A DNA stretch of 23,227 nucleotides. Origin: Anaerolineae bacterium. GTDB taxonomy: Bacteria; Chloroflexota; Anaerolineae; JAAYZQ01. Of this stretch, positions 16,660 to 23,227 are shown in pieces. The stretch lies in NCBI GenBank assembly GCA_016926595.1, contig JAFGOG010000456.1:1-23227 (forward strand), given 5' to 3'. Within the stretch, counting starts at the first letter, position 1. Each line of letters opens with the position of its first letter. Both the position numbers and the translations under genes were made by a program. The notes under the pieces were generated by a model. That model worked only from the letters and a program-made list of their open reading frames with translations. It searched no databases and was not told the DNA's origin.

Positions 16660-16715
16660 GCTTACCCTCCTCGAGCGTTGTTTTGCGGGTATGCCCCGCT
16701 AGCTCTGTTGTCTCC

Positions 16716-16724
16716 ATCATAGCA
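16716..16724 (-). promoter_or_regulatory. Extended -10 promoter of the LTxxQ-like gene
   Basis: Minus-strand TGC followed by TATGAT (16721 to 16716). The 24 bases from the proximal repeat to the end of the -10 match the htrA promoter in form: ATCTCCACA, six variable bases, then TGCTATNAT. The predicted start is near 16709, giving a leader of about 50 bases with a 5-bp hairpin (16685-16699). Confidence 0.65.
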
Positions 16725-16733
16725 GAGATTTGT

Positions 16734-16792
16734 GGAGATCTGACGGAGATCTATTGGAGGTTGTGTGCAATTGGTGTGGAGATTGTGGAGAA
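16734..16792 (-). promoter_or_regulatory. Second 11-bp direct-repeat array, putative response-regulator operator
   Basis: Read on the plus strand: GGAGAT at 16734 and 16745 and GGAGGT at 16756, exactly 11 bases apart. A further GGAGAT stands at 16778, exactly two turns (22 bases) beyond, then GGAGAA at 16787. The register to the -10 is identical to the htrA promoter array. The array fills most of the gap between the rhodanese stop and the LTxxQ-like promoter. Confidence 0.6.
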
Positions 16793-16809
16793 CTGGCCAG
16801 GGGAGATTT

Positions 16810-17382
16810 TTACGGCACCGGCGTGCCGCCGGCCGTCTCGACGGCGAAACCAGCCCGCTGCCAGGCGCTAAAGCCGCCCAACAGGGCTCCTACGTTGGTA
16901 AAACCGTTATCCATCAGCTTCCGTGCCACACGGGCACTTTGACTTTCCTGCCCTCAGGTGCAGTACAGGATCAGCTTCTTGTCGCGGGGCAGTTCACTCA
17001 ACCGCGCCTCTACTTCGCTCTCGGGGAAGGAGAGGGCGCCAACCGCGTGCGACTGATCGTATGTCCTACTGTCACGGACGTCGACCAGCAGCGCCTGTTC
17101 TTTTTCCAACAGGCTCTGTGTCTCTTTCAAGGTGATGCGCGGCACGTCGGGGTAGGGGATCGACTGGGTGGGCTGGGGCTCAACGGTCTTGACCGGCACA
17201 GAGATCTCTTCGGGCCGGACGGCGGCGGCGCCGGACAGGCGGTTTTCGTTCAGGACGACAGCGCCGATGACAAGAGTGACCATGACCACGCCGACCACGA
17301 TCGGGATAGCGTAGGACGCTGCTCCGCTTGACTGCTTTCCCGCCTTCCGAATAGTACGCCGGGATCCGGGCTTTTTGGCCAT
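16810..17382 (-). CDS. Membrane-anchored rhodanese-like protein, probable selenoprotein (Sec143)
   Basis: 190 residues if the in-frame TGA at 16954-16956 is read as selenocysteine; 142 if it is a stop. The ATG at 17380-17382 follows AAGGAG. Layout: basic N-terminus, one membrane helix (about 23-45), a Pro-rich linker, then an extracytoplasmic rhodanese domain (about 80-185) with LVDVRDSRTYDQSHAVGA. The active-site loop reads LYC-T-(TGA)-GQES, with catalytic Cys141 and the TGA codon at position 143. After the TGA the same frame keeps rhodanese features, including SARVARKL, GFTNVGALLGG and WQRAGFAVE, to a TAA at 16810. Many relatives carry a second Cys (CxC) at this position, one base change from TGA. 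Rhodaneses transfer sulfur; a CxU pair would suit redox or persulfide chemistry. A nonsense mutation is the alternative. Confidence 0.75.
16917..16937 (-). promoter_or_regulatory. Candidate bacterial SECIS hairpin for Sec143
   Basis: Downstream of the TGA the mRNA can form two alternative small hairpins. One is CCGUG-UGG-CACGG, with its loop at +26 to +28 after the TGA, extendable by two pairs past an AA bulge. The other is GUGCC-CGUGU-GGCAC, with its loop at +22 to +26. Both put a G among the first two loop bases at a distance typical of bacterial SECIS elements. A third hairpin starting directly at the TGA has a loop too close to fit. The stems are short, so the support is moderate. Confidence 0.4.
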
Positions 17383-17425
17383 AATCTCCTTACCTGTCCA
17401 GATAGACCTTTTTTGTGATCGACCG

Positions 17426-17444
17426 GCCGGGCCATATGCCCGGC
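17426..17444 (-). other. Hairpin in the rhodanese leader
   Basis: A 7-bp perfect GC stem (GCCGGGC and GCCCGGC) with a 5-base loop lies in the ~73-base leader between the promoter and the rhodanese start. No U-run follows directly, so it is not an obvious terminator. Its role is unknown. Confidence 0.5.
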
Positions 17445-17461
17445 AAGACGGTGTGTGGCCC

Positions 17462-17490
17462 ATTATACTGGAAAGGGAGGGCGGATGCAA
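17462..17490 (-). promoter_or_regulatory. Sigma70-type promoter of the rhodanese gene
   Basis: Minus strand: TTGCAT (17490-17485), a 17-base spacer, and a perfect TATAAT (17467-17462). It lies just past the terminator of the sigma-factor gene, so the rhodanese gene is transcribed on its own. The predicted start is near 17455. Confidence 0.75.
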
Positions 17491-17491
17491 C

Positions 17492-17529
17492 AAAAAAGAC
17501 CTGGCAGGTTACCAGTGACCTGCCAGGTC
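17492..17529 (-). terminator. Intrinsic terminator of the sigma-factor gene
   Basis: A perfect 12-bp stem (17518-17529 with 17498-17509, GACCTGGCAGGT arms) and an 8-base loop are followed on the minus strand by six T. It lies 17 bases past the sigma-factor stop. Confidence 0.93.
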
Positions 17530-17545
17530 GTCTTCTGAAGCGGCG

Positions 17546-18756
<1,211 letters not shown>

Positions 18757-18760
<4 letters not shown>

Positions 18761-18900
18761 CCCGATTTCGTTCCTCCACATGCCTGGAGAACCGTTGTGA
18801 GCCCGGTTACTATCCGCCGTGCGATACTGGAACAGCGCCAGTACACTGCAGGCGTCGGCGGGCTTTTTGGCTTTATTGTATGCTTGATTCTCCCGGTCAT
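18757..18900 (-). CDS. Possible 47-residue upstream ORF coupled to rpoD
   Basis: An ATG at 18898-18900 with AGAGG seven bases upstream opens 47 codons, rich in Lys, Arg, Thr and Pro, and ends in a TGA that overlaps the rpoD ATG at 18760 as ATGA. I recognise no family. The good ribosome site and exact stop/start overlap suggest translational coupling to rpoD and support that start, but an ORF of this length can arise by chance. Its ribosome site lies in the loop of the inverted repeat at 18903-18918. Confidence 0.3.
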
Positions 18901-18902
18901 TC

Positions 18903-18918
18903 TGTAACCTCTGTTACA
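18903..18918. promoter_or_regulatory. TGTAAC-N4-GTTACA inverted repeat in the rpoD leader
   Basis: A perfect 6-4-6 dyad about 30-45 bases downstream of the predicted rpoD start site. As DNA it could be an operator for a dimeric regulator. As RNA it is a small hairpin whose loop holds the ribosome site of the upstream ORF. I cannot tell which. The rest of the 335-base gap 18782-19116 holds two promoters, a TACTGG/CCAGTA hairpin (18825-18843) and the pyrophosphatase leader. Confidence 0.45.
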
Positions 18919-18953
18919 CCCGGTTTGGCGGCTAGAGGTTCAAAAGCTTACGT

Positions 18954-18962
18954 ATTATACCA
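18954..18962 (-). promoter_or_regulatory. Extended -10 promoter of rpoD
   Basis: Minus strand TGG followed by a perfect TATAAT (18959 to 18954). No convincing -35 is present. The predicted start is near 18947, giving a leader of about 185 bases to the ATG at 18760. Confidence 0.65.
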
Positions 18963-19004
18963 CGAAAATGGCAAAAGTGTACCCCCCCAATTTGACCAAT
19001 TTTC

Positions 19005-19033
19005 TTGACTTTTCCGACTACCTTGAGTAAAAT
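19005..19033 (+). promoter_or_regulatory. Sigma70-type promoter of the pyrophosphatase gene
   Basis: TTGACT (19005-19010), a 17-base spacer, TAAAAT (19028-19033). Each hexamer is one base off consensus. The predicted start is at about 19040, giving a leader of roughly 77 bases. It is divergent from the rpoD promoter, with about 45 bases between the elements. Confidence 0.8.
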
Positions 19034-19050
19034 GGTGCGAATGTCGGGCT

Positions 19051-19074
19051 GGGCGTGGACTGTAGTCCACGCCC
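19051..19074 (+). other. 10-bp perfect hairpin in the pyrophosphatase leader
   Basis: GGGCGTGGAC and GTCCACGCCC flank a TGTA loop, about 11 bases after the predicted transcription start. There is no U-run, so it is not a terminator. It could stabilise the mRNA 5' end or be an operator. It ends 43 bases before the start codon and leaves the ribosome site free. Confidence 0.6.
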
Positions 19075-19116
19075 GGCGAGAATCACATCCCAAAGGGTTT
19101 CAAGGAGGAAACAGTC

Positions 19117-21393
19117 GTGACAGCACTCAACTCTGCAGAGCAATGGATGCTCATCGGCGTGCTTGTCGTGGCCTTTGTCAGCTTGCTGTACGCCTATTGG
19201 CTGTGGCGCGATACGGTGCGGCGTGACAAGGGCAGCGACGCCATGCAGGTGGTGTGGCGGGCGATCAAAACGGGCGCCAACGCCTACCTGCGCCGGCAGC
19301 TGCGGACGATCCTGCCGATCCTGGTGCTGCTGGCCGTGGCGCTCTTTTTCAGCGTCTACGTGGTCAAGCCGAGCGCCCAGGCACTGGACTTGTTCAACGA
19401 CGACGTGCAGGCGGCGCGGCTGGGGATCGGTTTTGGGCGGATGCTCGCCTTTATCGCCGGCGCATCCTTCTCGACGATTGTCGGGCAGTTGGGCATGCGC
19501 GTCGCCATCGAAGGCAACATCCGCGTCGCAGCCGAGGCGGTCCGCGAGAATTACAACGGCGCGCTGACGGTCGCCTACCGGGCCGGCACCTTCACTGGCA
19601 TGTTGACTGACGGCCTGGGCCTGCTGGGCGGGACGATCATCTTTATGATCTTTGGCAAGGCGGCCCCCGATGCCCTGCTCGGTTTTGGCTTTGGCGGCAC
19701 ACTGGTGGCGCTGTTCATGCGTATCGGCGGCGGCATCTACACCAAGGCGGCTGATGTCGGCGCCGATCTGGTGGGCAAGGTGGAACAGGGGCTGCCGGAG
19801 GACGATCCGCGCAACGCCGCCGTGGTGGCCGACCTGGTTGGGGACAACGTGGGCGACTGCGCCGGCATGGCCGCCGACATCTTTGAGAGCTACGAGGTCA
19901 CCATCGTTTCGACGCTGATCCTCGGGTTGTTCCTGTATGGCATGACCGGGATGACGCAATGGATCGTCTACCCCCTGATTGTGCGCGGGATCGGTGTGAT
20001 TTCCTCTATCCTTGGTACCTTCACCGTTCCCATCTGGGAAAAGTTCCCCATCAAGTTTCTGCGGGCCAGAGATGCCGAGGAGGCGATGTTCCGCTCGTAT
20101 GAGGTCTCCTCGATCAACACCATCATCTGGGCCTTTGTCTTTTCTCTGTTCTACGTCGGCGAGTGGCAGTTGGCCACGCTGAATGCTGTCGGCGTGGGAC
20201 TGGCGGTGGTCTTTAACCCTCTGACATCGCTGTTCACCTCGATCCGGAAAAAGCCGGTGCGGGAGATCGCCGAATCGACCCAGACCGGATCGGCCACCAC
20301 TATCCTGTCGGGCCTGGCAGTAGGCATGGAAGCCAGCGTGTGGAGCCTGGTTGCCATCGTGGTAGCTTTGGCAGCCAGCTTCTTGGTCTTCCGGAGCGAA
20401 GGCCTGATCTACACACTGTACGGTGTGGCGATGGTCGGCATTGGAATGCTCTCCCATACCGGCAACAACGTGGCCATGGATGCCTTCGGGCCGATCTCGG
20501 ACAACGCCAACGGCATCGGCGAGATGGCCCACGTGGGGCCCAAGGCGTGGAAGATCCTCGCCGAGCTGGACGCGGTGGGCAACACAACCAAGGCGATCAC
20601 CAAGCAGATCGCCATCGCGTCTGCCGTTGTGGCCGCCACGTCGTTGTTCTTCTCTTTCGTGGCCGACGCCCTGACGCTGCCGTACGGCGGGCTGGAGGGG
20701 ATGGGGATTACAGAGTTCCTGAAGCTGCTCGACCAGGGCATCCCGGTTTCGACCCTGACGGGAACCATCGGCTTTTTACTGGGCGGCGCCCTGCCGTTCA
20801 TCTTCTCGGCCTTTTCTCTGCGCGCGGTGGCCCGCGGCGCCAACCTGGTGGTGGCCGAAGTTCGCGCGCAGTTCAAGGTCCCCGGCGTGCTCGAAGGCAA
20901 GGTGACGCCTGACTATGGCAAGGTGGTGGGCATCACGACGGCTGCCGCGCAGAAAGAGCTGATCCCCCTGGTGGTTCTCTCCGTCGCCCTGCCCTTGCTG
21001 GTGGGCATCGTCTTTGACGTCAAGGCTTTGGGTACCTTCCTGGCCGGCGTGATCATGAGCGGGCAGTTGATGGCGGTGTTCATGGCTATCGCCGGTGGCG
21101 CGTTGGACAATGCCAAGAAGTATGTGGAAGACGGGCATTTCGGCGGCAAGGGGTCGCCCGCTCACAAGGCCAGCGTGGAAGGTGATACGGTGGGCGATCC
21201 GCTCAAGGACACCGCCGGGCCGGCGCTCAACCCGATGATCAAGGTCGTGAACCTGATCAGCCTGCTGGCTGCTCCTTTGATGGTCGAGAACCAGGGCAAA
21301 CCCGGCATGTACGTGGCCCTGGTCATCCTGGCTGCCCTTGTGCTGTGGTCGATCTGGCAGAGCAAGCGCGACGTAGCCGAGGGCATGGGCTAG
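19117..21393 (+). CDS. hppA: Membrane-bound proton-translocating pyrophosphatase
   Basis: 758 residues from a GTG start with AAGGAGG upstream. An integral membrane ion pump that hydrolyses pyrophosphate and moves protons across the membrane, with about 16 helices. The substrate-site motif is DVGADLVGKVE (213-223: Asp217, Lys221, Glu223), followed by DNVGDCAGMAADIFESYE and, near the C-terminus, DTVGDPLKDTAGPALNP, all intact. The GNTTKA segment carries Lys492, where K+-dependent relatives have Ala. This marks the K+-independent class, known only as proton pumps. The gene has its own promoter and terminator and is convergent with tyrS. It recovers energy from the pyrophosphate made in biosynthesis, for example by aminoacyl-tRNA synthetases. 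Confidence 0.96.
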   Translation: MTALNSAEQWMLIGVLVVAFVSLLYAYWLWRDTVRRDKGSDAMQVVWRAIKTGANAYLRRQLRTILPILVLLAVALFFSVYVVKPSAQALDLFNDDVQAARLGIGFGRMLAFIAGASFSTIVGQLGMRVAIEGNIRVAAEAVRENYNGALTVAYRAGTFTGMLTDGLGLLGGTIIFMIFGKAAPDALLGFGFGGTLVALFMRIGGGIYTKAADVGADLVGKVEQGLPEDDPRNAAVVADLVGDNVGDCAGMAADIFESYEVTIVSTLILGLFLYGMTGMTQWIVYPLIVRGIGVISSILGTFTVPIWEKFPIKFLRARDAEEAMFRSYEVSSINTIIWAFVFSLFYVGEWQLATLNAVGVGLAVVFNPLTSLFTSIRKKPVREIAESTQTGSATTILSGLAVGMEASVWSLVAIVVALAASFLVFRSEGLIYTLYGVAMVGIGMLSHTGNNVAMDAFGPISDNANGIGEMAHVGPKAWKILAELDAVGNTTKAITKQIAIASAVVAATSLFFSFVADALTLPYGGLEGMGITEFLKLLDQGIPVSTLTGTIGFLLGGALPFIFSAFSLRAVARGANLVVAEVRAQFKVPGVLEGKVTPDYGKVVGITTAAAQKELIPLVVLSVALPLLVGIVFDVKALGTFLAGVIMSGQLMAVFMAIAGGALDNAKKYVEDGHFGGKGSPAHKASVEGDTVGDPLKDTAGPALNPMIKVVNLISLLAAPLMVENQGKPGMYVALVILAALVLWSIWQSKRDVAEGMG

Positions 21394-21406
21394 CGTTCAG
21401 ATAGCA

Positions 21407-21444
21407 AACCTCCCGCAGGTTACAGAACCTGCGGGAGGTTTTTT
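21407..21444 (+). terminator. Intrinsic terminator between hppA and tyrS
   Basis: A perfect 15-bp stem (21407-21421 with 21426-21440), ACAG loop, then a run of T to 21444 on the plus strand. It serves hppA strongly. On the minus strand only TTTGC follows, so it may end tyrS less efficiently. Confidence 0.95.
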
Positions 21445-21448
21445 ATGG

Positions 21449-22681
21449 TCAACGGGCCACGATCCGATGGTACCGCTTTTTCCCGGCCCGGAGCAGGATT
21501 TGGCCGTCGGTCAGATGCTCGCCCGCGATCACGGCCTCCACGTCGGCCAGCGGCGCGTCGTTGACGTAGGCGCCTCCCTGCTCGATCAGGCGGCGGGCCT
21601 CACTCCGCGACTGGCACAGTCCGGCACGCTGGAATAGCTCGACGGCCGGGATGCCGGCGGCCAGCTCTGCCATCCCGACTTTCGTCGTGGGTACGGCGTC
21701 GCCGGCCTCTCCCTGGCCAAATAGCCTGCGAGCGGCGTCCTCGGCCTGCCGGGCCGCCGCCTCGCCATGGAGGATCCTGGTCGCTTCAAAGGCCAACGCC
21801 TGCTTGGCCTGGCGGATGTCGGCGCCGGCCAGCTTGCCCAGCTCGCGCACCCGGTCCATCGGCAGGAAGGTAAAGAGGGCCAGGAAGCGCTGCACGTCGG
21901 CGTCTTCGGTGTTGACCCAGAACTGGTAATAGTCGTAGGGTGACAGCCGTTCGGGGTCGAGCCAGATCGCCCCCCGCTCCGACTTGCCCATCTTGGCGCC
22001 CGAGTTGGTCGTGATCAACGGGAAGGTCATGGCGTAGGCCGGCACCCCCTCCACGCGGCGGATCAGGTCGGCCCCGGCCAGGATGTTGCCCCACTGGTCG
22101 CTGCCGCCCATCTGCAGCACGCAGCCATATTCGCGGTACAGGTGCAAAAAATCGTATGACTGGAGAAGCATATAGTTGAACTCGAGAAAGTTCAGGCCGC
22201 CCTCGCTGTCGTAGCGGGTGCGGTATGCCTCGGCGGCCAGCATGCGGTTGACGCTAAAGTGCCGGCCGACGTCGCGCAGGAACTCCAGGTAGTTGAGCTT
22301 GCGCAGCCAGTCGGCGTTGTTGACTATCAGCGCCTTGCCCTCGCTGAAATCGAGCAGGGCGGCCATCTGCTTCTTTAGCTGAGCCAGGTTGGCGTCGATC
22401 TGCTCGATGCTGAGGAGCTGGCGCATCTCGGTCTTGCCGCTGGGGTCGCCGACCATGCCGGTGCCGCCGCCGACGACGGCGATCGGCCGGTGGCCGTGGC
22501 GCTGCATGTGGGCCAGGGCCATGATCGGCACCATGTTGCCCACGTGAAAGCTGGACGCGCTGGGATCAAAGCCGATGTAGCAGGTGATCGGCCGCTCCAC
22601 CGCGGCCCGCACGCCGTCGGCGTCGGACACCTGCTCCACAAAGCCGCGCTCTGTCAGGACGTCAAACACATTCTCCGTCAT
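21449..22681 (-). CDS. tyrS: Tyrosyl-tRNA synthetase
   Basis: 410 residues. A class I synthetase that charges tRNA-Tyr. The HIGH-equivalent is FHVGN (45-49) and the KMSKS-equivalent KMGKS (230-234). The tyrosine pocket region contains YMLLQSYDF (Tyr170, Gln174, Asp177) and GGSDQWGN follows. An S4 RNA-binding domain ends the protein (about 345-405). This is the TyrS form with KMGKS and a GGSDQWGN element (TyrZ-like subgroup). The start ATG at 22679-22681 follows AGGGGGAAGAG. Upstream lies a ~195-base leader with a Tyr-rich leader peptide and an attenuator. It is the enzyme whose product that leader would sense. Confidence 0.96.
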   Translation of the reverse strand: MTENVFDVLTERGFVEQVSDADGVRAAVERPITCYIGFDPSASSFHVGNMVPIMALAHMQRHGHRPIAVVGGGTGMVGDPSGKTEMRQLLSIEQIDANLAQLKKQMAALLDFSEGKALIVNNADWLRKLNYLEFLRDVGRHFSVNRMLAAEAYRTRYDSEGGLNFLEFNYMLLQSYDFLHLYREYGCVLQMGGSDQWGNILAGADLIRRVEGVPAYAMTFPLITTNSGAKMGKSERGAIWLDPERLSPYDYYQFWVNTEDADVQRFLALFTFLPMDRVRELGKLAGADIRQAKQALAFEATRILHGEAAARQAEDAARRLFGQGEAGDAVPTTKVGMAELAAGIPAVELFQRAGLCQSRSEARRLIEQGGAYVNDAPLADVEAVIAGEHLTDGQILLRAGKKRYHRIVAR

Positions 22682-22704
22682 CTCTTCCCCCTTTCTGCCT
22701 GCCC

Positions 22705-22737
22705 AAAAAAGTAGCCCCGGGTTCGATCTCCGGGGCT
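22705..22737 (-). terminator. Attenuator terminator in the tyrS leader
   Basis: Minus strand: AGCCCCGG (22737-22730), a 9-base loop, CCGGGGCT (22720-22713), then AC and six T (22710-22705). It ends 23 bases before the tyrS ATG and after the tyrS promoter, so it can only act as a conditional stop. Its 5' arm (CCCCGG, 22735-22730) is complementary to CCGGGG (22789-22784) inside the leader peptide gene, giving an alternative antiterminator. A further 7-bp hairpin (22749-22767) lies between them. Confidence 0.85.
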
Positions 22738-22768
22738 GTCTTGGCTCTGCACTGGGCCGGCCAGTGCG

Positions 22769-22876
22769 CTAGGTCAACAGGGACCCCGGGATCCTTGCAT
22801 ACGGATAATACCGCTCGTAAGGATAGAGCGGCTGGTACCGGGCGACCCGAGCAGTTGCTTGCGTTTTGTTCCTCAT
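22769..22876 (-). CDS. Tyrosine-rich leader peptide controlling tyrS (attenuation)
   Basis: 35 codons and a TAG stop. Tyr codons stand at positions 14, 18, 20, 23, 24 and 26 (TAC, TAT, TAC, TAT, TAT, TAT): six in 13 codons, within RYQPLYPYERYYPYAR. The ATG at 22874-22876 starts six bases after the TATACT -10, so the predicted first transcribed base is the A of the ATG and the message is leaderless. The peptide itself probably has no function; ribosome pausing at the Tyr codons when charged tRNA-Tyr is scarce would free CCGGGG (22789-22784) to pair with the terminator arm and allow tyrS transcription. With ample tRNA the ribosome reaches the stop and the terminator forms. This parallels Phe-rich leader control of pheST in enterobacteria. 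Confidence 0.8.
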   Translation of the reverse strand: MRNKTQATARVARYQPLYPYERYYPYARIPGSLLT

Positions 22877-22882
22877 GCTACA

Positions 22883-22912
22883 AGTATACCACAGATGCCG
22901 AGATTGCGTCAA
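22883..22912 (-). promoter_or_regulatory. Sigma70-type promoter of the tyrS leader
   Basis: Minus strand TTGACG (22912-22907), an 18-base spacer, TATACT (22888-22883). Each box is one base from consensus. The predicted start of transcription is 22876, coinciding with the leader-peptide ATG. Confidence 0.8.
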
Positions 22913-22955
22913 ATCCGCGTTGTGGGCGTTGGCTGCCTGTGATCCCCTCTCAATG

Positions 22956-23227
22956 TCAAAGCTGGCTCCGCCGCCACGCCCATTCGATCATCGCCGGGTC
23001 TTGGGCCGCGGGCGTGCACAGGTGACATGGGTCAGGCCGGATGCCGATCCGTCCCAGGTCAAGCCGGTCGGCGTCCCAACAGGTCTGGACTGTCACGTTG
23101 GCCTCTACCAGGCCGTCGCTGTGATAGGCGCAGGCGTAGGCTAGGCTGTCCAGCCCTTCATCCGCCAGGCCCAGCAGCCGGTCGTTCAAGCTCCTGACCA
23201 GATCGGCGGCCCGCCGGCCGTGGTCGC
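22956..23227 (-). CDS. HD-domain-like protein, C-terminal part (continues beyond window)
   Basis: 89 codons and a stop lie in the window; the start is beyond 23227. The visible part reads DHGRRAADLV at its beginning, then ACAYHSDG and CWDADRLDLGRIGI, then LCTPAA. The spaced His/Asp residues, especially DADRLDLGR, resemble a family of small HD-superfamily proteins whose His and Asp residues bind metal for phosphohydrolase activity. I have not seen its N-terminus, so substrate and length are unknown. It is transcribed toward tyrS, and its stop lies 44 bases before the -35 box of the tyrS promoter. Confidence 0.6.
   Translation of the reverse strand, partial: DHGRRAADLVRSLNDRLLGLADEGLDSLAYACAYHSDGLVEANVTVQTCWDADRLDLGRIGIRPDPCHLCTPAAQDPAMIEWAWRRSQL

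Noticed and set aside
16949..16953. Hairpin GGGCA/UGCCC starting directly after the TGA as the SECIS element
   Set aside because: Its 12-base loop begins only six bases after the TGA, closer than known bacterial elements. The hairpins at 16917-16937 fit better.
16954..16956. TGA decoded as tryptophan or a frameshift in the rhodanese gene
   Set aside because: TGA is a normal stop in other genes here, and the downstream similarity continues in the same frame, so no frameshift is needed.
19041..19226. Leaderless ORF beginning at the predicted pyrophosphatase transcription start
   Set aside because: It runs far into the pyrophosphatase gene out of frame, shows no bias for any amino acid, and ends without a terminator or other regulatory structure.
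19018..20532. A 504-codon minus-strand frame over the pyrophosphatase gene
   Set aside because: His/Gln-rich shadow translation of a clearly conserved membrane protein gene, crossing its promoter.
22711..22737. tRNA 3' half suggested by GGTTCGATCTC
   Set aside because: No matching acceptor 5' strand, D-arm or anticodon arm lies upstream on the plus strand. The segment is the perfect stem-loop of the tyrS attenuator.
22682..22876. T-box riboswitch in the tyrS leader
   Set aside because: No AGGGTGGNACCGCG-type T-box sequence is present, and most of the leader is accounted for by the Tyr-rich ORF and attenuator.

Overview
The window looks like a chromosomal segment of a high-GC bacterium, most likely a member of the Chloroflexota (Anaerolineae-like). 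This is an inference. It rests on GC-rich coding sequence, many lipoproteins with short lipoboxes followed by Thr/Pro-rich linkers, a K+-independent-type proton pyrophosphatase, and MacB-like exporter operons rich in such lipoproteins. TGA serves as a normal stop in several genes, so the genetic code is standard. Nothing points to a phage, transposon, integrase, CRISPR array, rRNA or tRNA.

Layout. Positions 1-1.6 kb (+): a secreted beta-helix lipoprotein. 1.63-1.90 kb (-): a decayed MarR-family regulator. 2.03-3.2 kb (+): a THUMP-domain RNA methyltransferase. 3.2-15.7 kb (-): a tightly packed set that reads, in transcription order, HtrA/DegP-like lipoprotein protease, OmpR-family response regulator, histidine kinase, two-FtsX-domain permease, MacA-like adaptor lipoprotein, ABC ATPase fused to an AbrB-like domain, double solute-binding lipoprotein, and second ABC ATPase. 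Several junctions are 4-base ATGA overlaps. 15.98-16.66 kb (-): a small exported helical protein with LTxxQ-like motifs. 16.81-17.38 kb (-): a membrane-anchored rhodanese interrupted by an in-frame TGA in its active-site loop. 17.5-18.8 kb (-): the primary sigma factor. 19.1-21.4 kb (+): membrane pyrophosphatase. 21.4-22.7 kb (-): tyrosyl-tRNA synthetase with a regulatory leader. 22.96 kb to the end (-): the C-terminal part of an HD-like protein.

Three things stand out. (1) The rhodanese gene is a strong selenoprotein candidate: the TGA sits two codons after the catalytic Cys, conserved rhodanese sequence continues in frame for 47 residues, and candidate bacterial SECIS hairpins follow. (2) The tyrS leader encodes a 35-residue peptide with six Tyr codons within 13 codons. 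It starts at the predicted transcription start (leaderless) and is followed by an intrinsic terminator and a complementary antiterminator segment. This has the layout of ribosome-mediated attenuation of tyrS by charged tRNA-Tyr. (3) The promoters of the htrA operon and of the LTxxQ-like protein share the same architecture: an extended -10 (TGCTATNAT) preceded at identical spacing by GGAGAT-type direct repeats with 11-bp periodicity, the usual geometry of OmpR-family regulator sites.

How the genes may work together (inference): the two-component system in the operon senses an envelope condition and activates both promoters. The products would be a quality-control protease, a CpxP/Spy-like small exported protein, and a MacAB-like export machine with an unusual double binding protein. 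This resembles the logic of the proteobacterial Cpx response but is built from different parts. The remaining genes (sigma factor, pyrophosphatase, tyrosyl-tRNA synthetase, RNA methyltransferase) are housekeeping.
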